Both the position numbers and the translations under genes were made by a program. Of a stretch of 64,000 bases of DNA, positions 1 through 9,306 are shown in pieces. The notes beneath the pieces are model-generated. The model did no database searches, was not told the origin of the DNA, and was given only the letters and a program-made list of their open reading frames with translations. Source of the stretch: an uncultured Oxalobacter sp. (GTDB taxonomy: Bacteria; Pseudomonadota; Gammaproteobacteria; Burkholderiales; Burkholderiaceae_D); NCBI GenBank assembly GCA_934401755.1, contig CAKRSU010000003.1, forward strand, positions 35,988 to 99,987, written 5' to 3'. Position 1 is the first letter of the stretch, and every line of letters begins with the position of its first letter.

Positions 1-246
1 GTTAAAGCCTTTAGGAATGCCCATTTCCCGGCAAATCTTTTCTTTAAGCTCCGTATATAAGGGAATAGGATAACGGTTTAATGCGATTTGCGACAATCGT
101 TTTGCCAATTCCTGCCTGAGGTGATCTGGCATTGCATAAGGATTTTCCATCGCATCAAGCTTTAAGAATCCTTGTGCAGCCTGAACAGTATAAGCAGACA
201 TTGCCCGAACATCAGGGCGAATCACCTTCTCAATTAATGCTTTCAT
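1..246 (-). CDS. hisC: Histidinol-phosphate aminotransferase, N-terminal part (cut by window edge)
   Basis: This is the first 82 residues of a PLP-dependent aminotransferase that converts imidazole-acetol phosphate to histidinol phosphate in histidine synthesis; the rest lies left of the window. The N-terminal segment has the HisC-type motif KLDAMENPY followed by a conserved NRYP stretch. The start is an ATG at 246. It lies 12 bp after the hisD stop on the same strand, so hisG-hisD-hisC form one transcription unit, the usual Burkholderiales order. The family assignment rests on the N-terminal motif and the context, because the PLP lysine is not in view. Confidence 0.88.
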   Translation of the reverse strand, partial: MKALIEKVIRPDVRAMSAYTVQAAQGFLKLDAMENPYAMPDHLRQELAKRLSQIALNRYPIPLYTELKEKICREMGIPKGFN

Positions 247-258
247 AAAAATACTCAA

Positions 259-1575
259 TCACTTTTTCAGACGAAAAGCTGCACTACTTGCATGTGATTC
301 CAACCCTTCCCCGGTTGCAAGTTCTACAGCAATTTGACCTAACACCTGTGAACCTTCTTCACTGGCACAAATCAAAGCAGAACGTTTTTGAAAATCATAA
401 ACGCCTAAAGGAGAAGAAAAACGTGCCGTTCTAGATGTTGGTAATACGTGATTTGCGCCTGCACAATAATCCCCTAACGCTTCACAAGTATATTTCCCCA
501 AGAAAATCGACCCCACATGCCGACAAAGTTCTCCCCATTTTTGGGGATTTTCTGCGGAAATTTCTAAATGTTCAGGGGCAATCTGATTAGCAATTTCGCA
601 AGCTTCTTCCATATCCTTGACTAAAATCATTGCTGCACGATGAGTTAATGATTTCGTAATAATCGCTTCACGCAAACGATTTGGAAGTAGCTTATTAATA
701 CTTGCCTCAACTTGATTCATATAATCCTCATCAGGCGTAATAAGAATCGATTGAGCTAATTCATCATGTTCTGCTTGAGAAAACAAATCCATCGCAATCC
801 AGTCTGGATCTGTTGTTCCATCACAAATAACCAAGATTTCTGAAGGCCCTGCAATCATATCAATGCCAACGGTCCCAAAAACACGACGCTTAGCTTCTGC
901 CACAAATGCATTGCCTGGCCCAACAATCTTATCAACACAAGGAATCGTTTCCGTTCCATAAGCTAATGCTGCAATAGCTTGGGCACCACCTACGGTAAAA
1001 ACACGGGTGACTCCAGAAATAGCTGCCGCCGCTAATACTAATTCATTACGCGCACCATCTGGTGTTGGAACAACCATGACAATTTCTTTGACACCAGCAA
1101 CTTGAGCTGGAATCGCATTCATCAATACAGAAGATGGATAAGCGGCCTTTCCTCCTGGTACATAAATACCCACACTATCTAACGGGGTCACTTTTTGCCC
1201 TAAAGTATTCCCCATTTCATCCGTAAAAGAAAATCCTTCTGTCCCGCATGATGCTTTTTGTATTTCATGGTAATGACGAATACGATCTGCGGCCGTCTGC
1301 AATGCTTGACGGCGAGCCTCAGGCAAAGCATTTAATGCGGCAAGACATTCTTCATGAGTAATTTCAAGTGCCTTAGCATGATCAATATTAAGACGATCAA
1401 AACGATTCGAATACTCTAAAACTGCCTTATCTCCGTTTAACCGAACATTTTCCAAAATATCGGCAACAATCGCATTGATAGACTCATCTGTTTTTTTCTC
1501 AAAGGCTAGAACATTTGCCAGATTAGCCCTGAAATCGGGCTGAGTCGTACTCAGTCTACGGATATTGATAGTCAT
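259..1575 (-). CDS. hisD: Histidinol dehydrogenase
   Basis: Zinc- and NAD-dependent enzyme performing the last two steps of histidine synthesis (histidinol to histidinal to histidine) in the cytoplasm. The protein is full length, 438 residues. The zinc ligands are visible: Gln and His in [10 protein letters not shown], Asp in GDYCAGANH, and the C-terminal His in [23 protein letters not shown] and IAGPSEIL are HisD signatures. An upstream in-frame ATG at 1587 overlaps the hisG stop as ATGA, but a GAGGG Shine-Dalgarno 5 bp before the ATG at 1575 favours the shorter start. The upstream ATG would add only four residues. It is translationally linked to hisG. Confidence 0.96.
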   Translation of the reverse strand: MTINIRRLSTTQPDFRANLANVLAFEKKTDESINAIVADILENVRLNGDKAVLEYSNRFDRLNIDHAKALEITHEECLAALNALPEARRQALQTAADRIRHYHEIQKASCGTEGFSFTDEMGNTLGQKVTPLDSVGIYVPGGKAAYPSSVLMNAIPAQVAGVKEIVMVVPTPDGARNELVLAAAAISGVTRVFTVGGAQAIAALAYGTETIPCVDKIVGPGNAFVAEAKRRVFGTVGIDMIAGPSEILVICDGTTDPDWIAMDLFSQAEHDELAQSILITPDEDYMNQVEASINKLLPNRLREAIITKSLTHRAAMILVKDMEEACEIANQIAPEHLEISAENPQKWGELCRHVGSIFLGKYTCEALGDYCAGANHVLPTSRTARFSSPLGVYDFQKRSALICASEEGSQVLGQIAVELATGEGLESHASSAAFRLKK

Positions 1576-1583
1576 AATTTCCC

Positions 1584-2279
1584 TCATTCAGCTTTATTTT
1601 TATTTTGTACAACAGATGCCAATTTAAAAGCATCAAGAATCGGTTGCATTTCTTGGCGTTTTAATTTCAAGGATGCTTGATTAACAACAAGACGAGAAGT
1701 AATCTCCTGGATATATTCCACTTCAACTAAATTGTTCGCTTTTAATGTATTTCCAGTACTAACTAAATCCACAATAGCATCTGACAGACCCACTAATGGC
1801 GCCAATTCCATTGAGCCATATAATTTGATAATATCAACATGGAGTCCTTTTTTAGCAAAATGCTCACGTGCTGCATGAACATATTTACTCGCGACTCGTA
1901 ATCGTGCGCCACGTTGGATGGCCGCCTGATAATCAAATCCTTTTTTTACCGCAACAGCAAGATGACAACGTGCTATTTGTAAATCAATTGGCTGATAAAG
2001 CCCTGTTGCGCCACTTTCTTGCAAAACATCTTTTCCCGCCACACCAAAGTCTGCGGCACCATACTGAACATAAGTCGGGACATCCGTTGCACGAACAATA
2101 ATAACCCGTACTTTAGGTTTATTCGTTGGCAAAATAAGTTTTCTAGACGTTTCAGGATCTTCTAAAACTTCAATGCCTGCTTTTTCTAACAATGGAATCG
2201 TTTCATCAAAAATACGCCCTTTAGAAAGCGCCAAAACGAGTTCTTGTTGATTGTTTTCTTCTTTTACTGCTTCTTTCAT
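1584..2279 (-). CDS. hisG: ATP phosphoribosyltransferase, short form
   Basis: Catalyses the committed step of histidine synthesis, joining ATP and PRPP. At 231 residues this is the short HisG form, lacking the C-terminal regulatory ACT-like domain of the roughly 300-residue enzyme. Short HisG proteins are known to need a HisZ partner, which must be encoded elsewhere. Visible signatures are [16 protein letters not shown] near the N terminus and the PRPP-binding stretch [18 protein letters not shown]. The ATG overlaps the murA stop (TAATG) and its own stop overlaps a possible hisD ATG, so the three genes are tightly coupled. There is a short polar N-terminal extension of about 12 residues. Confidence 0.96.
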   Translation of the reverse strand: MKEAVKEENNQQELVLALSKGRIFDETIPLLEKAGIEVLEDPETSRKLILPTNKPKVRVIIVRATDVPTYVQYGAADFGVAGKDVLQESGATGLYQPIDLQIARCHLAVAVKKGFDYQAAIQRGARLRVASKYVHAAREHFAKKGLHVDIIKLYGSMELAPLVGLSDAIVDLVSTGNTLKANNLVEVEYIQEITSRLVVNQASLKLKRQEMQPILDAFKLASVVQNKNKAE

Positions 2280-3532
2280 TATTCATTGACTCTTTTGATA
2301 TCAGCTCCTACAGCAGCCAACTTCACTTCCATCTGATCATATCCACGATCTAAATGATAAATACGATTTACTTCTGTTTCACCTTGCGCGGCAAGCCCAG
2401 CAATCACTAATGAAGCAGATGCTCGCAAATCGGTCGCCATTACAGGAGCACCCACTAATTTATCAACTCCCGTAATAAACGCCGTATTTCCTTCGGTTTT
2501 AATTCTTGCGCCCAAACGATTCAGTTCTTGAACATGCATAAAACGATTTTCAAAAATCGTTTCAATCACATGGCTAGCTTCTGCTGCTAAACAATTAACG
2601 GCCATAAATTGCGCTTGCATATCCGTCGGAAATCCTGGATATTCAGTCGTTCTAAAATTAACGCCTTTAGGGCGTTGATTCATTTGAATACGAATCGCAT
2701 CTCCGTGGCACGTTAAAACGGCCCCCATTTCACGAACCTTTTGTAAAGCAACATCTAAAATATCATCCCGAGTATTCGTCAAGATAACATCACCGCCTGT
2801 GGCAACAACCGCACAAAGAAAAGTGCCGGTTTCAATTCGGTCAGGAATAACACGATGTGTTGCCCCATGCAAGCGATCAACCCCATGAATAACCAACCGA
2901 TCTGTCCCAATCCCTTCAATTTTTGCGCCCATTTTAACTAACAAATGAGCTAAATCCGTTACTTCTGGTTCACGAGCCGCATTTTTAATCACTGTTTCGC
3001 CTTCTGCAAGAACAGCGGCCATTAATAGATTCTCCGTGCCTGTTACCGTTACCATATCTGTTACGATGCGAGTCCCTTTTAGACGCTTCGCTTTCGCATA
3101 GATATAGCCGCCCTTAACTTCGACTTCTGCGCCCATTGCACGAAGCCCTTTAATATGCTGCTCAACAGGACGCGATCCAATCGCACATCCTCCAGGCAAA
3201 GAAACCCGAGCTTCCCCAAAACGAGCTACCAATGGACAAAGCACTAAAATCGCTGCACGCATTGTCTTAACCAATTCATACGGTGCATCAAAGCAATTCA
3301 CATGCTTACCATTTAATATCAATTTATCGCCATCTTTTTTGATGGAAACCCCCATTTGCTTTAAAAGATCTAACATCGTTTGAACATCTTTTAAATGAGG
3401 AACATTGGTCAGCACAACATCATCTGCAGTCAATAATCCTGTACACAGGATAGGCAATGCCGCATTTTTCGCGCCCGAAATCGGAATCTCGCCATTTAGG
3501 CGATTTCCGCCATGAATAATCAACTTGTCCAT
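2279..3532 (-). CDS. murA: UDP-N-acetylglucosamine 1-carboxyvinyltransferase
   Basis: First committed enzyme of peptidoglycan precursor synthesis; it transfers enolpyruvate from PEP to UDP-GlcNAc in the cytoplasm and is the fosfomycin target. It is full length at 417 residues. The catalytic cysteine is present at about residue 116 in [11 protein letters not shown], as are the Lys-Asn pair at 22-23 (SGAKNAALP). Because the fosfomycin-reactive Cys is retained rather than replaced by Asp, intrinsic target-based resistance is not predicted. It sits between the yadGH exporter and hisG. Many Burkholderiales have a bolA-family gene directly before murA; here only 33 bp separate yadH from murA. Confidence 0.97.
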   Translation of the reverse strand: MDKLIIHGGNRLNGEIPISGAKNAALPILCTGLLTADDVVLTNVPHLKDVQTMLDLLKQMGVSIKKDGDKLILNGKHVNCFDAPYELVKTMRAAILVLCPLVARFGEARVSLPGGCAIGSRPVEQHIKGLRAMGAEVEVKGGYIYAKAKRLKGTRIVTDMVTVTGTENLLMAAVLAEGETVIKNAAREPEVTDLAHLLVKMGAKIEGIGTDRLVIHGVDRLHGATHRVIPDRIETGTFLCAVVATGGDVILTNTRDDILDVALQKVREMGAVLTCHGDAIRIQMNQRPKGVNFRTTEYPGFPTDMQAQFMAVNCLAAEASHVIETIFENRFMHVQELNRLGARIKTEGNTAFITGVDKLVGAPVMATDLRASASLVIAGLAAQGETEVNRIYHLDRGYDQMEVKLAAVGADIKRVNE

Positions 3533-3565
3533 TTATAAATTCTGTAGTGAATGCACCGAAAAAAG

Positions 3566-4324
3566 TCAAAAACGCAATTTATATCCCTTTTGCAGTAAAT
3601 GTAAGGTGAATACTGCAAAAAAGCAAAAAAATATGCTGACTATCATTAAACTTACCCAAGGATTAACATCTGAACACCCAAAAAAACCATACCGAAAGCC
3701 ATCCACTAAATAAAAAAATGGATTAAATTCTGACACATATTGCCAAAATTGAGGTAATGAATGAATCGAATAAAAAACACCCGATAAAAATGTTGCGGGT
3801 GTTATTAAAAAATTCTGAAATGTCGATAATTGTTCATAACGCTCTGCCCAAATCCCAGCAATAATTCCCATTGTTCCGAGTAACCCTGCCCCTACAAATC
3901 CAAAAAAAAGAATCCACAACAATGAATAAACAGAAGGCGTAATAAATAACGAAGTAACCACAAAAACGCCTATTCCAACGATGAAACCTCGGAAAATAGC
4001 CGCCAACATATAAGCTAAATAGATTTGTATCGGCGATGCAGGTGACAGCAGCATAAAAACAATACTACCGTTTATTTTTGCTTGTATTAAAGATGATGAG
4101 GAATTCGCAAAAGTATTTTGTAATAACGTCATCATTACAAGACCCGGAACTAAAAATGCCGTATAAGAAATTCCCGCATATACCTGAACATAATCATTTA
4201 ACGCATTACCAAAAATAAGCATATACAATAATGACATCATGACAGGCGCTGTCACCGTTTGCGTAGAAACTTTAAGAAAACGTTTAATCTCTTTATTTAA
4301 TAACGTTTTAAATATTGTCATCAT
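3566..4324 (-). CDS. yadH: ABC-2 type transporter permease, YadH-like
   Basis: Membrane subunit of a two-gene ABC exporter, with about six hydrophobic segments in 252 residues and the ABC-2 permease fold seen in YadH and NodJ-like proteins. The N-terminal pattern MMTIFKTLLNKEIKRF matches the start of YadH family members, so I place the start at the ATG pair at 4321-4324. A longer frame opens at 4348 inside the ATPase gene but would overlap it by 17 bp. The substrate is unknown. The ATPase partner lies immediately upstream, and murA follows after 33 bp. Confidence 0.88.
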   Translation of the reverse strand: MMTIFKTLLNKEIKRFLKVSTQTVTAPVMMSLLYMLIFGNALNDYVQVYAGISYTAFLVPGLVMMTLLQNTFANSSSSLIQAKINGSIVFMLLSPASPIQIYLAYMLAAIFRGFIVGIGVFVVTSLFITPSVYSLLWILFFGFVGAGLLGTMGIIAGIWAERYEQLSTFQNFLITPATFLSGVFYSIHSLPQFWQYVSEFNPFFYLVDGFRYGFFGCSDVNPWVSLMIVSIFFCFFAVFTLHLLQKGYKLRF

Positions 4325-4331
4325 CTCAATC

Positions 4332-5243
4332 TTAATTCTTTTGGACATCCATCATCTGCAAAAAAACATCTTCAAGATCGGGTTCTTGAACTTGAAGGTC
4401 TTTAATAACAACCTGATGATGACGAAGTTCAGATAAAATGTTCTCAATATCTGAATATTGATGGATTTTGATAACCCATTCTCCTTCACTATGAAGGGCA
4501 TTACGATGCAGCACTAAAGGTTTTAAAGTATCAGGTAAATCCCCTTCAATTTGCAAAAAAAGACGCGGATCGGAAGCTTGATGAATCAATGCTGCCGTAG
4601 AATCCAATGCGACAACTTGACCATTTTTAAGCATAGCAATGCGATTGCACCAAGTCTGAGCTTCTTCTAAATAATGCGTCGTCAATACAACCGTATGCCC
4701 ATCTTGATTAAGACGACCGATAAACTGCCATAAACTTTGGCGCAGTTCAACATCAACACCTGCCGTTGGTTCATCTAATACAATAACAGGGGGCTTATGA
4801 ACTAATGCTTGAGCGACAAGAACTCGACGCTTCATTCCTCCCGATAATTTGCGCATATTCACATTGGCCTTATCCATTAAACCGAGATTAAACATAATTT
4901 CATCAATCCAATCATCATTTTTTCTCAGACCAAAATACCCGGACTGTATACGCAACATTTCACGGACTGTAAAAAATGGATCAAAAACAATTTCCTGAGG
5001 AACAACCCCTAACATTTTTCTTGCATCACGGTAATGATGAACAACATCATGTCCCATAATACGAATATATCCATTATTTGCACGAGCAAGCCCCGCCATA
5101 ATAGAAATCAACGTGGTCTTTCCTGCGCCATTTGGTCCTAAAAGTCCAAAAAACTCCCCTTGTTCTATCGTTATGGAAACATCATTTAAAGCATGGAGCG
5201 TTTTGTAATACTTATGAATATGGGAAATTTCTATGGCATTCAT
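4332..5243 (-). CDS. yadG: ABC transporter ATP-binding protein, YadG-like
   Basis: Nucleotide-binding subunit of the YadGH-type exporter, about 303 residues from the chosen start. Walker A GPNGAGKTT is near residues 36-44; LSGGMKRRVLVA is the ABC signature and VIVLDEPTAGVD the Walker B. The C-terminal 80 residues after the ATPase core are typical of this subfamily. The open frame continues upstream to 5297, but those codons lie inside the hairpin and T-run that end the mla operon, so the ATG at 5243 (MNAIEISHIHKYY) is the likely start. It is probably the first gene of a yadG-yadH-murA-hisGDC unit. Confidence 0.9.
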   Translation of the reverse strand: MNAIEISHIHKYYKTLHALNDVSITIEQGEFFGLLGPNGAGKTTLISIMAGLARANNGYIRIMGHDVVHHYRDARKMLGVVPQEIVFDPFFTVREMLRIQSGYFGLRKNDDWIDEIMFNLGLMDKANVNMRKLSGGMKRRVLVAQALVHKPPVIVLDEPTAGVDVELRQSLWQFIGRLNQDGHTVVLTTHYLEEAQTWCNRIAMLKNGQVVALDSTAALIHQASDPRLFLQIEGDLPDTLKPLVLHRNALHSEGEWVIKIHQYSDIENILSELRHHQVVIKDLQVQEPDLEDVFLQMMDVQKN

Positions 5244-5267
5244 AAAAGACTTTAAGGCCTTTAAATA

Positions 5268-5292
5268 AATAAGAAAAGCCGCCAAAGGCGGC
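5268..5292 (-). terminator. Intrinsic terminator after mlaB
   Basis: Read on the minus strand, GCCGCC-TTT-GGCGGC (5292-5278) is followed by TTTTCTTATTT. It begins 5 bp after the mlaB stop codon. It separates the mla operon from the yadG-yadH-murA-his unit and overlaps the spurious upstream extension of yadG. Confidence 0.8.
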
Positions 5293-5297
5293 AACAT

Positions 5298-5576
5298 TTA
5301 GGCAACATCAGCACGTTTTACAAAATTCAACAATGCGGTCACTCCATACAAATCAGCAAGATTAATGAGACCAGAAGGTGCATTGATGAAACTGATCTTT
5401 TTCCCCATTTTTACTGCTGCACGCTGCCAAGCAACAATAACCGCAACACTTGCCGAATCTACTTGAGTAAGCGCCCCAAGATCATATTCGCACTCACCCT
5501 GTGCAACGGCATCAAGCCCTTCTTTTAGAAGGGCTTTAGCATTCGTAAAATTAAGCGCTGTAACAGCAAAAGTCAT
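5298..5576 (-). CDS. mlaB: STAS-domain protein of the Mla system
   Basis: Small cytoplasmic STAS-domain protein (92 residues) that binds the MlaF ATPase and stabilises the inner-membrane MlaFEDB complex for phospholipid transport. The STAS core shows the conserved loop LTQVDSASVAVI around residues 37-47, where a Ser or Thr is the usual regulatory position. It is the last gene of mlaFEDACB, 16 bp after mlaC, and is followed at once by a hairpin terminator. Sequence identity in STAS proteins is low, so the call leans on its operon position. Confidence 0.9.
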   Translation of the reverse strand: MTFAVTALNFTNAKALLKEGLDAVAQGECEYDLGALTQVDSASVAVIVAWQRAAVKMGKKISFINAPSGLINLADLYGVTALLNFVKRADVA

Positions 5577-5592
5577 ATCGATCCCAGTTTAA

Positions 5593-6195
5593 TTAGTGGC
5601 CGTTCTTTTTAGCCAAATTAGCAATCAGACCATTAATTCCTGATTTCTTAATAATACCTGTGAACTGTGTTTTAAATGATGATGAAATTAACCAAATATT
5701 GGCAAAATTAGCATCGAAAATTTTCCAACTACCTGAATTAGTCGTTAAACCAAAATACAAAGGCGTACTTGTCCCATTATTAACGATTCGTGCTGGAACT
5801 GTAGCGGTATTATTGGAATTATAGCTTGCAGCATACACATCCATTGTCGTTTTGCCATTGATTTTACCCAGTGCTTTGGAATACGTACGGATTAATAATT
5901 CCTTAAATTCTGAAGTAATCCGACTTTTTTGTGCACTACTTGCTTGATACCAATATTGTCCACATGCCACAGAAGCCGCCGATTCAAAATCAATATAAGG
6001 AGCAATATTATGGCGAACAAGTTGATTAATCTGCGCTGATGAAAGACCATTCGGTGAATTCTTTGCCGCTGAAAGCACACTCTGCTTAATCGCATTGACA
6101 ACACCATCTGGCGTATTCTGCGCCTGTGCGATTGTCGAGATTCCCAAAAAAAACATGGCGATCAGCGCCAGAAACCATTGTCTTAAACTTTTCAT
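5593..6195 (-). CDS. mlaC: Periplasmic phospholipid-binding protein MlaC
   Basis: Soluble periplasmic shuttle that carries phospholipids between MlaA at the outer membrane and the MlaFEDB complex at the inner membrane. It has 200 residues with a signal peptide of about 25 residues ending in AQA (hydrophobic core LALIAMFFLG). The Toluene_tolerance/Ttg2 fold is indicated by NIAPYIDFESAASVACGQYW and a C-terminal region rich in Lys and hydrophobics. It lies between mlaA and mlaB with short gaps. Confidence 0.94.
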   Translation of the reverse strand: MKSLRQWFLALIAMFFLGISTIAQAQNTPDGVVNAIKQSVLSAAKNSPNGLSSAQINQLVRHNIAPYIDFESAASVACGQYWYQASSAQKSRITSEFKELLIRTYSKALGKINGKTTMDVYAASYNSNNTATVPARIVNNGTSTPLYFGLTTNSGSWKIFDANFANIWLISSSFKTQFTGIIKKSGINGLIANLAKKNGH

Positions 6196-6227
6196 TTTCT
6201 ACCTACTTTTCCTTTTTCAACAATCAA

Positions 6228-7088
6228 TTATTTGACTGGTTCTTTTACAGAAGAATCGCCTTTTGATTCGACAGGCGACTCCGTAACAGGAATTGATGGC
6301 GCTGCCGCATCAACTGGTACTGCTTCAGGCGCTTTGTCTGGTGTTTTAGGAAGCGCATTAGAGGCAGGATTAATAAATGGATCTGATGTTTGAGTTTCCC
6401 AAGCTGCTGCGACTCGACCTTCTATCATTGCCTGACGACGCTGTAAATAAGCATCTCTTCTAAACTCATATTTATCTAGCGCTACTTCATCCACAAAATC
6501 CGAAGCATCCAATAAATTAGCGCGATAATTTATGGCACGCAAAACAACCCCAATATTACGAACGCGAATTTTCCGAACATAAGACCATGGATCTCCATAC
6601 CATTCTGCTGGTAAAGCAATGGTATCTCGAACGGTAGAATCACCTAAAATGGGCAAAACAACATAAGGGCCTGAGCCGACCCCCCAAACACCTAATGTCT
6701 GACCAAAATCAGCTTCTTCTTTTTCAATTCCCAACTTGGTTGCCACATCAATAAGACCACCAATCCCAAAAATAGTATTAGCCGTAACACGAGCAAGATC
6801 TTTAACCCCACGTTCACCTTTCCCCTGCATAAAGTGATTGGCAGAATACCAAATATCTCGAATATTACCGAAAAAATTAGTAATCCCATCACGAGCAGGC
6901 TCCGGAACAACTGTTGCGTATCCTTTTGCAACGGGTCTATAGACATAATCGTCAAATCCTTCATTAAAGGAAAACATCGCTCGGTTATATCCTTCAAAAG
7001 GATCATTTTGAGATTCCGCCATGGCATGTCCTGACACCAAAGGCAAAATAGCGATAAGAGCAGCGAATAGTTTGGCAAAACGATTCAT
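6228..7088 (-). CDS. mlaA: Outer-membrane MlaA/VacJ protein lacking a lipobox
   Basis: Outer-membrane component that withdraws mislocalised phospholipids from the outer leaflet. The MlaA core is clear: NDPFEGYNRAMFSFNEG, FGIGGLIDVATKLG and EEADFGQTLGVWGVG GPYVVLP. There are 286 residues from the ATG at 7088, placed 8 bp after AAGGA; a GTG at 7094 is too close to that site. Family members are usually lipoproteins, but this signal peptide ends HAMAES and the protein contains no cysteine at all, so lipid anchoring is impossible and cleavage by signal peptidase I is predicted. The C-terminal 60 residues are Pro/Ala/Glu-rich and probably disordered. Confidence 0.94.
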   Translation of the reverse strand: MNRFAKLFAALIAILPLVSGHAMAESQNDPFEGYNRAMFSFNEGFDDYVYRPVAKGYATVVPEPARDGITNFFGNIRDIWYSANHFMQGKGERGVKDLARVTANTIFGIGGLIDVATKLGIEKEEADFGQTLGVWGVGSGPYVVLPILGDSTVRDTIALPAEWYGDPWSYVRKIRVRNIGVVLRAINYRANLLDASDFVDEVALDKYEFRRDAYLQRRQAMIEGRVAAAWETQTSDPFINPASNALPKTPDKAPEAVPVDAAAPSIPVTESPVESKGDSSVKEPVK

Positions 7089-7100
7089 AATCACGATCCT

Positions 7101-7574
7101 TTATTCTGTCGCTTTAGAGGCAACCAATGCATCAATCAGTTTTTCAAGCACCATAGCATCATCTGATCGAACAACTTCATCACCTGCGACTAAATTGGGA
7201 TGCTCAACAGAAGGATCCCCTGGTTCAACTTCAAGACCAATATACTGTTCTCCTAATAATCCTGACGTCAGTATTTTGGCACTGGTTCCATCCTTTGGAA
7301 AAGCATATTTTCCCTGAAGCTCAAGCGTTACAACGGCACGATAATCGTTACTATCAAAAGCAATATCAGAAACACGTCCCACAACAACACCCGCACTTTT
7401 AACAGGAGCTCGTGGTTTTAAGCCACCAATATTGCCAAATTTGGCAGTGACTGAATACGTTTTTTCAAATGAAAAAGAACTCATGTTGCCCGCTTTTAAT
7501 GCAAGAAACAAGAGTGCAACGGCACCTAGTAAGACAAAAAGCCCAACCCAGATGTCAAATGATTTGCGTTGCAT
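7101..7574 (-). CDS. mlaD: MCE-domain phospholipid transporter subunit MlaD
   Basis: Inner-membrane-anchored MCE protein that forms a hexameric ring in the periplasm above MlaE. It has 157 residues, with an N-terminal transmembrane helix at about residues 8-28 (WVGLFVLLGAVALLFLALK) followed by one MCE domain (GGLKPRAPVKSAGVVVGRV, then GLLGEQYIGLE). Spacing is 76 bp after mlaE and 12 bp before mlaA. The start is supported by a GAGGTAAGG element just before the ATG. Length and single-domain layout are normal for MlaD. Confidence 0.95.
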   Translation of the reverse strand: MQRKSFDIWVGLFVLLGAVALLFLALKAGNMSSFSFEKTYSVTAKFGNIGGLKPRAPVKSAGVVVGRVSDIAFDSNDYRAVVTLELQGKYAFPKDGTSAKILTSGLLGEQYIGLEVEPGDPSVEHPNLVAGDEVVRSDDAMVLEKLIDALVASKATE

Positions 7575-7650
7575 ACCTTACCTCTATCTTTGCTTTAGCT
7601 TCAGAATTTAGATGCTCATTATAAAAGCGAAATCTCTTTATCTGAAAAAT

Positions 7651-8424
7651 TTAATTAAACATTAAAGCTGTCATGATGAAATCCAGCCACAAAACCAACA
7701 AGGATGACAATACAACGGTACGAGTCGTTGCACCAGACACTCCTTCTGGCGTAGGTCTAGATTCATAACCTTGATATAACGCCATAAAAGTCACCGCAAA
7801 GCCAAATACGATACTTTTAATAATGCCGTTACCAATATCTGCCCAAACATCAACACCAGATTGCATCTGTGACCAAAAAGCCCCATCATCAACACCAATT
7901 AATGTCACCCCAACAATATAACCGCCCAAAATCCCGGCAGCATTAAAAAGAATTGACAATATTGGCATCGCAATAACCCCCGCCCAAAAACGAGGCGCTA
8001 GAATACGCCTAATAGGATTAACAGCCATCATTTCCATCGCCGTCAATTGTTCACCAGCTTTCATCAAGCCAATTTCTGCAGTCAACGATGTTCCTGCTCG
8101 CCCTGCAAACAACAATGCAGTAACAACAGGTCCCAGCTCACGTGTTAACGCCAATGCCACTAAAATACCTAATGCTTGTTCTGACCCATAACGAACTAAT
8201 ACATAGTATCCTTGAAGTCCAAGCACAAAACCGACAAATAAACCAGAAACACAAATGATAATAAACGAACGATTACCAATATAATAAATCTGATCAATAA
8301 TCAAACGAGGTCTTGCTAACAAACGGAAAAATACTTGCACAACTGCGCAAAATAACCGTGTTGCATACCCTATATTTGCAATGATTTGCCGAGTTTTATA
8401 CCCTAGCTGACTCAGCATATTCAT
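7651..8424 (-). CDS. mlaE: ABC transporter permease MlaE
   Basis: Inner-membrane permease of the Mla phospholipid transporter, 257 residues with five to six hydrophobic segments. The MlaE/DUF140 signatures GPVVTALLFAGRAGTSLTAE and MKAGEQLTAMEMMAVNP are present. The ATG overlaps the mlaF stop as ATGA, with GGAG 8 bp upstream, showing translational coupling. It assembles with MlaF, MlaD and MlaB. Confidence 0.96.
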   Translation of the reverse strand: MNMLSQLGYKTRQIIANIGYATRLFCAVVQVFFRLLARPRLIIDQIYYIGNRSFIIICVSGLFVGFVLGLQGYYVLVRYGSEQALGILVALALTRELGPVVTALLFAGRAGTSLTAEIGLMKAGEQLTAMEMMAVNPIRRILAPRFWAGVIAMPILSILFNAAGILGGYIVGVTLIGVDDGAFWSQMQSGVDVWADIGNGIIKSIVFGFAVTFMALYQGYESRPTPEGVSGATTRTVVLSSLLVLWLDFIMTALMFN

Positions 8425-9224
8425 GATGTTTTCTCCAATCCTAAATCAACGCCAATTGGCTCACCAGGATAATGGAATGCAACAGGCCCATCCATTTCTG
8501 CATGCACAAACTGATGAACATATGGACTCGCAGATTTTGTCATTTCTTCTGGTGTTCCATGCGCTAAGATTTTTCCTTCCGATAAAAAATACACATAATC
8601 AGCAATCGAAAAAGTCTCAGGCACATCGTGAGAAATCAATACTGTTGTGGATTGTAAAACATCATTTAATTTTCTGATAAGATTAGAGGTGATGCCCATT
8701 GAAATCGGATCAAGTCCGGTAAATGGTTCATCATAAAGAATTAATTGGGGATCTAATGCGATAGTGCGAGCAAGCGCAACGCGTCTTGCCATCCCCCCAG
8801 ATATTTCAGAAGGCATCAACCATGCTGCACTGCGAAGTCCAACAGCATCAAGCTTCATTAAGACCAGATCACGAATTAATTCTTCGGGTAAATCCGTTTG
8901 CTCACGTAATGGGAAAGCGACATTGTCAAAAACCGACAAATCGGTAAACAATGCCCCATACTGAAACAACATCCCCATTCGTTTTCGCTGTTGATACAAT
9001 TTAGCCGTATTTTCAACCGCTAAACGTTCTCCTCCAACAATCACTTCACCCTTTTGCGGTGTAATTAATCCTCCTAATAATCTGAGAATCGTCGTTTTTC
9101 CTGACCCAGAAATGCCCATAACAGCAATGACTTTCCCTTTTGGGAAAGTCATATTTAAGTCAGAAAGAATCACACGATCGCCATAACCAAAGGTCAAATC
9201 ATGTATTTCAGCAATATTGGACAC
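8421..9224 (-). CDS. mlaF: ABC transporter ATP-binding protein MlaF
   Basis: ATPase driving Mla phospholipid transport, 267 residues. Walker A is GISGSGKTT, the signature EISGGMARRVALART, and Walker B LILYDEPFTGLDP. The start is a GTG at 9224 with a weak GAG element 7 bp upstream; no better ATG exists. It is the first gene of mlaFEDACB and lies 82 bp after ettA on the same strand. That gap holds only AT-rich sequence and a short ATCTTA/TAAGAT inverted repeat, so readthrough from ettA is possible. Confidence 0.95.
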   Translation of the reverse strand: MSNIAEIHDLTFGYGDRVILSDLNMTFPKGKVIAVMGISGSGKTTILRLLGGLITPQKGEVIVGGERLAVENTAKLYQQRKRMGMLFQYGALFTDLSVFDNVAFPLREQTDLPEELIRDLVLMKLDAVGLRSAAWLMPSEISGGMARRVALARTIALDPQLILYDEPFTGLDPISMGITSNLIRKLNDVLQSTTVLISHDVPETFSIADYVYFLSEGKILAHGTPEEMTKSASPYVHQFVHAEMDGPVAFHYPGEPIGVDLGLEKTS

Positions 9225-9306
9225 GGTATAACTCGTCTTTACGATACCAAATTTTCATTTTAACCCGCAGTATCTTAAAAAATAAAACATTTTTGTAAGA
9301 TTTTAT

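Noticed and set aside
3525-3713. Plus-strand 62-codon frame with several Cys pairs resembling a zinc ribbon
   Set aside because: It is antisense to the end of yadH and the start of murA, has no ribosome-binding site, and its cysteines arise from the complementary codons.
9225-9306. Terminator between ettA and mlaF
   Set aside because: Only weak AT pairing (ATCTTA/TAAGAT with a long loop); not convincing.
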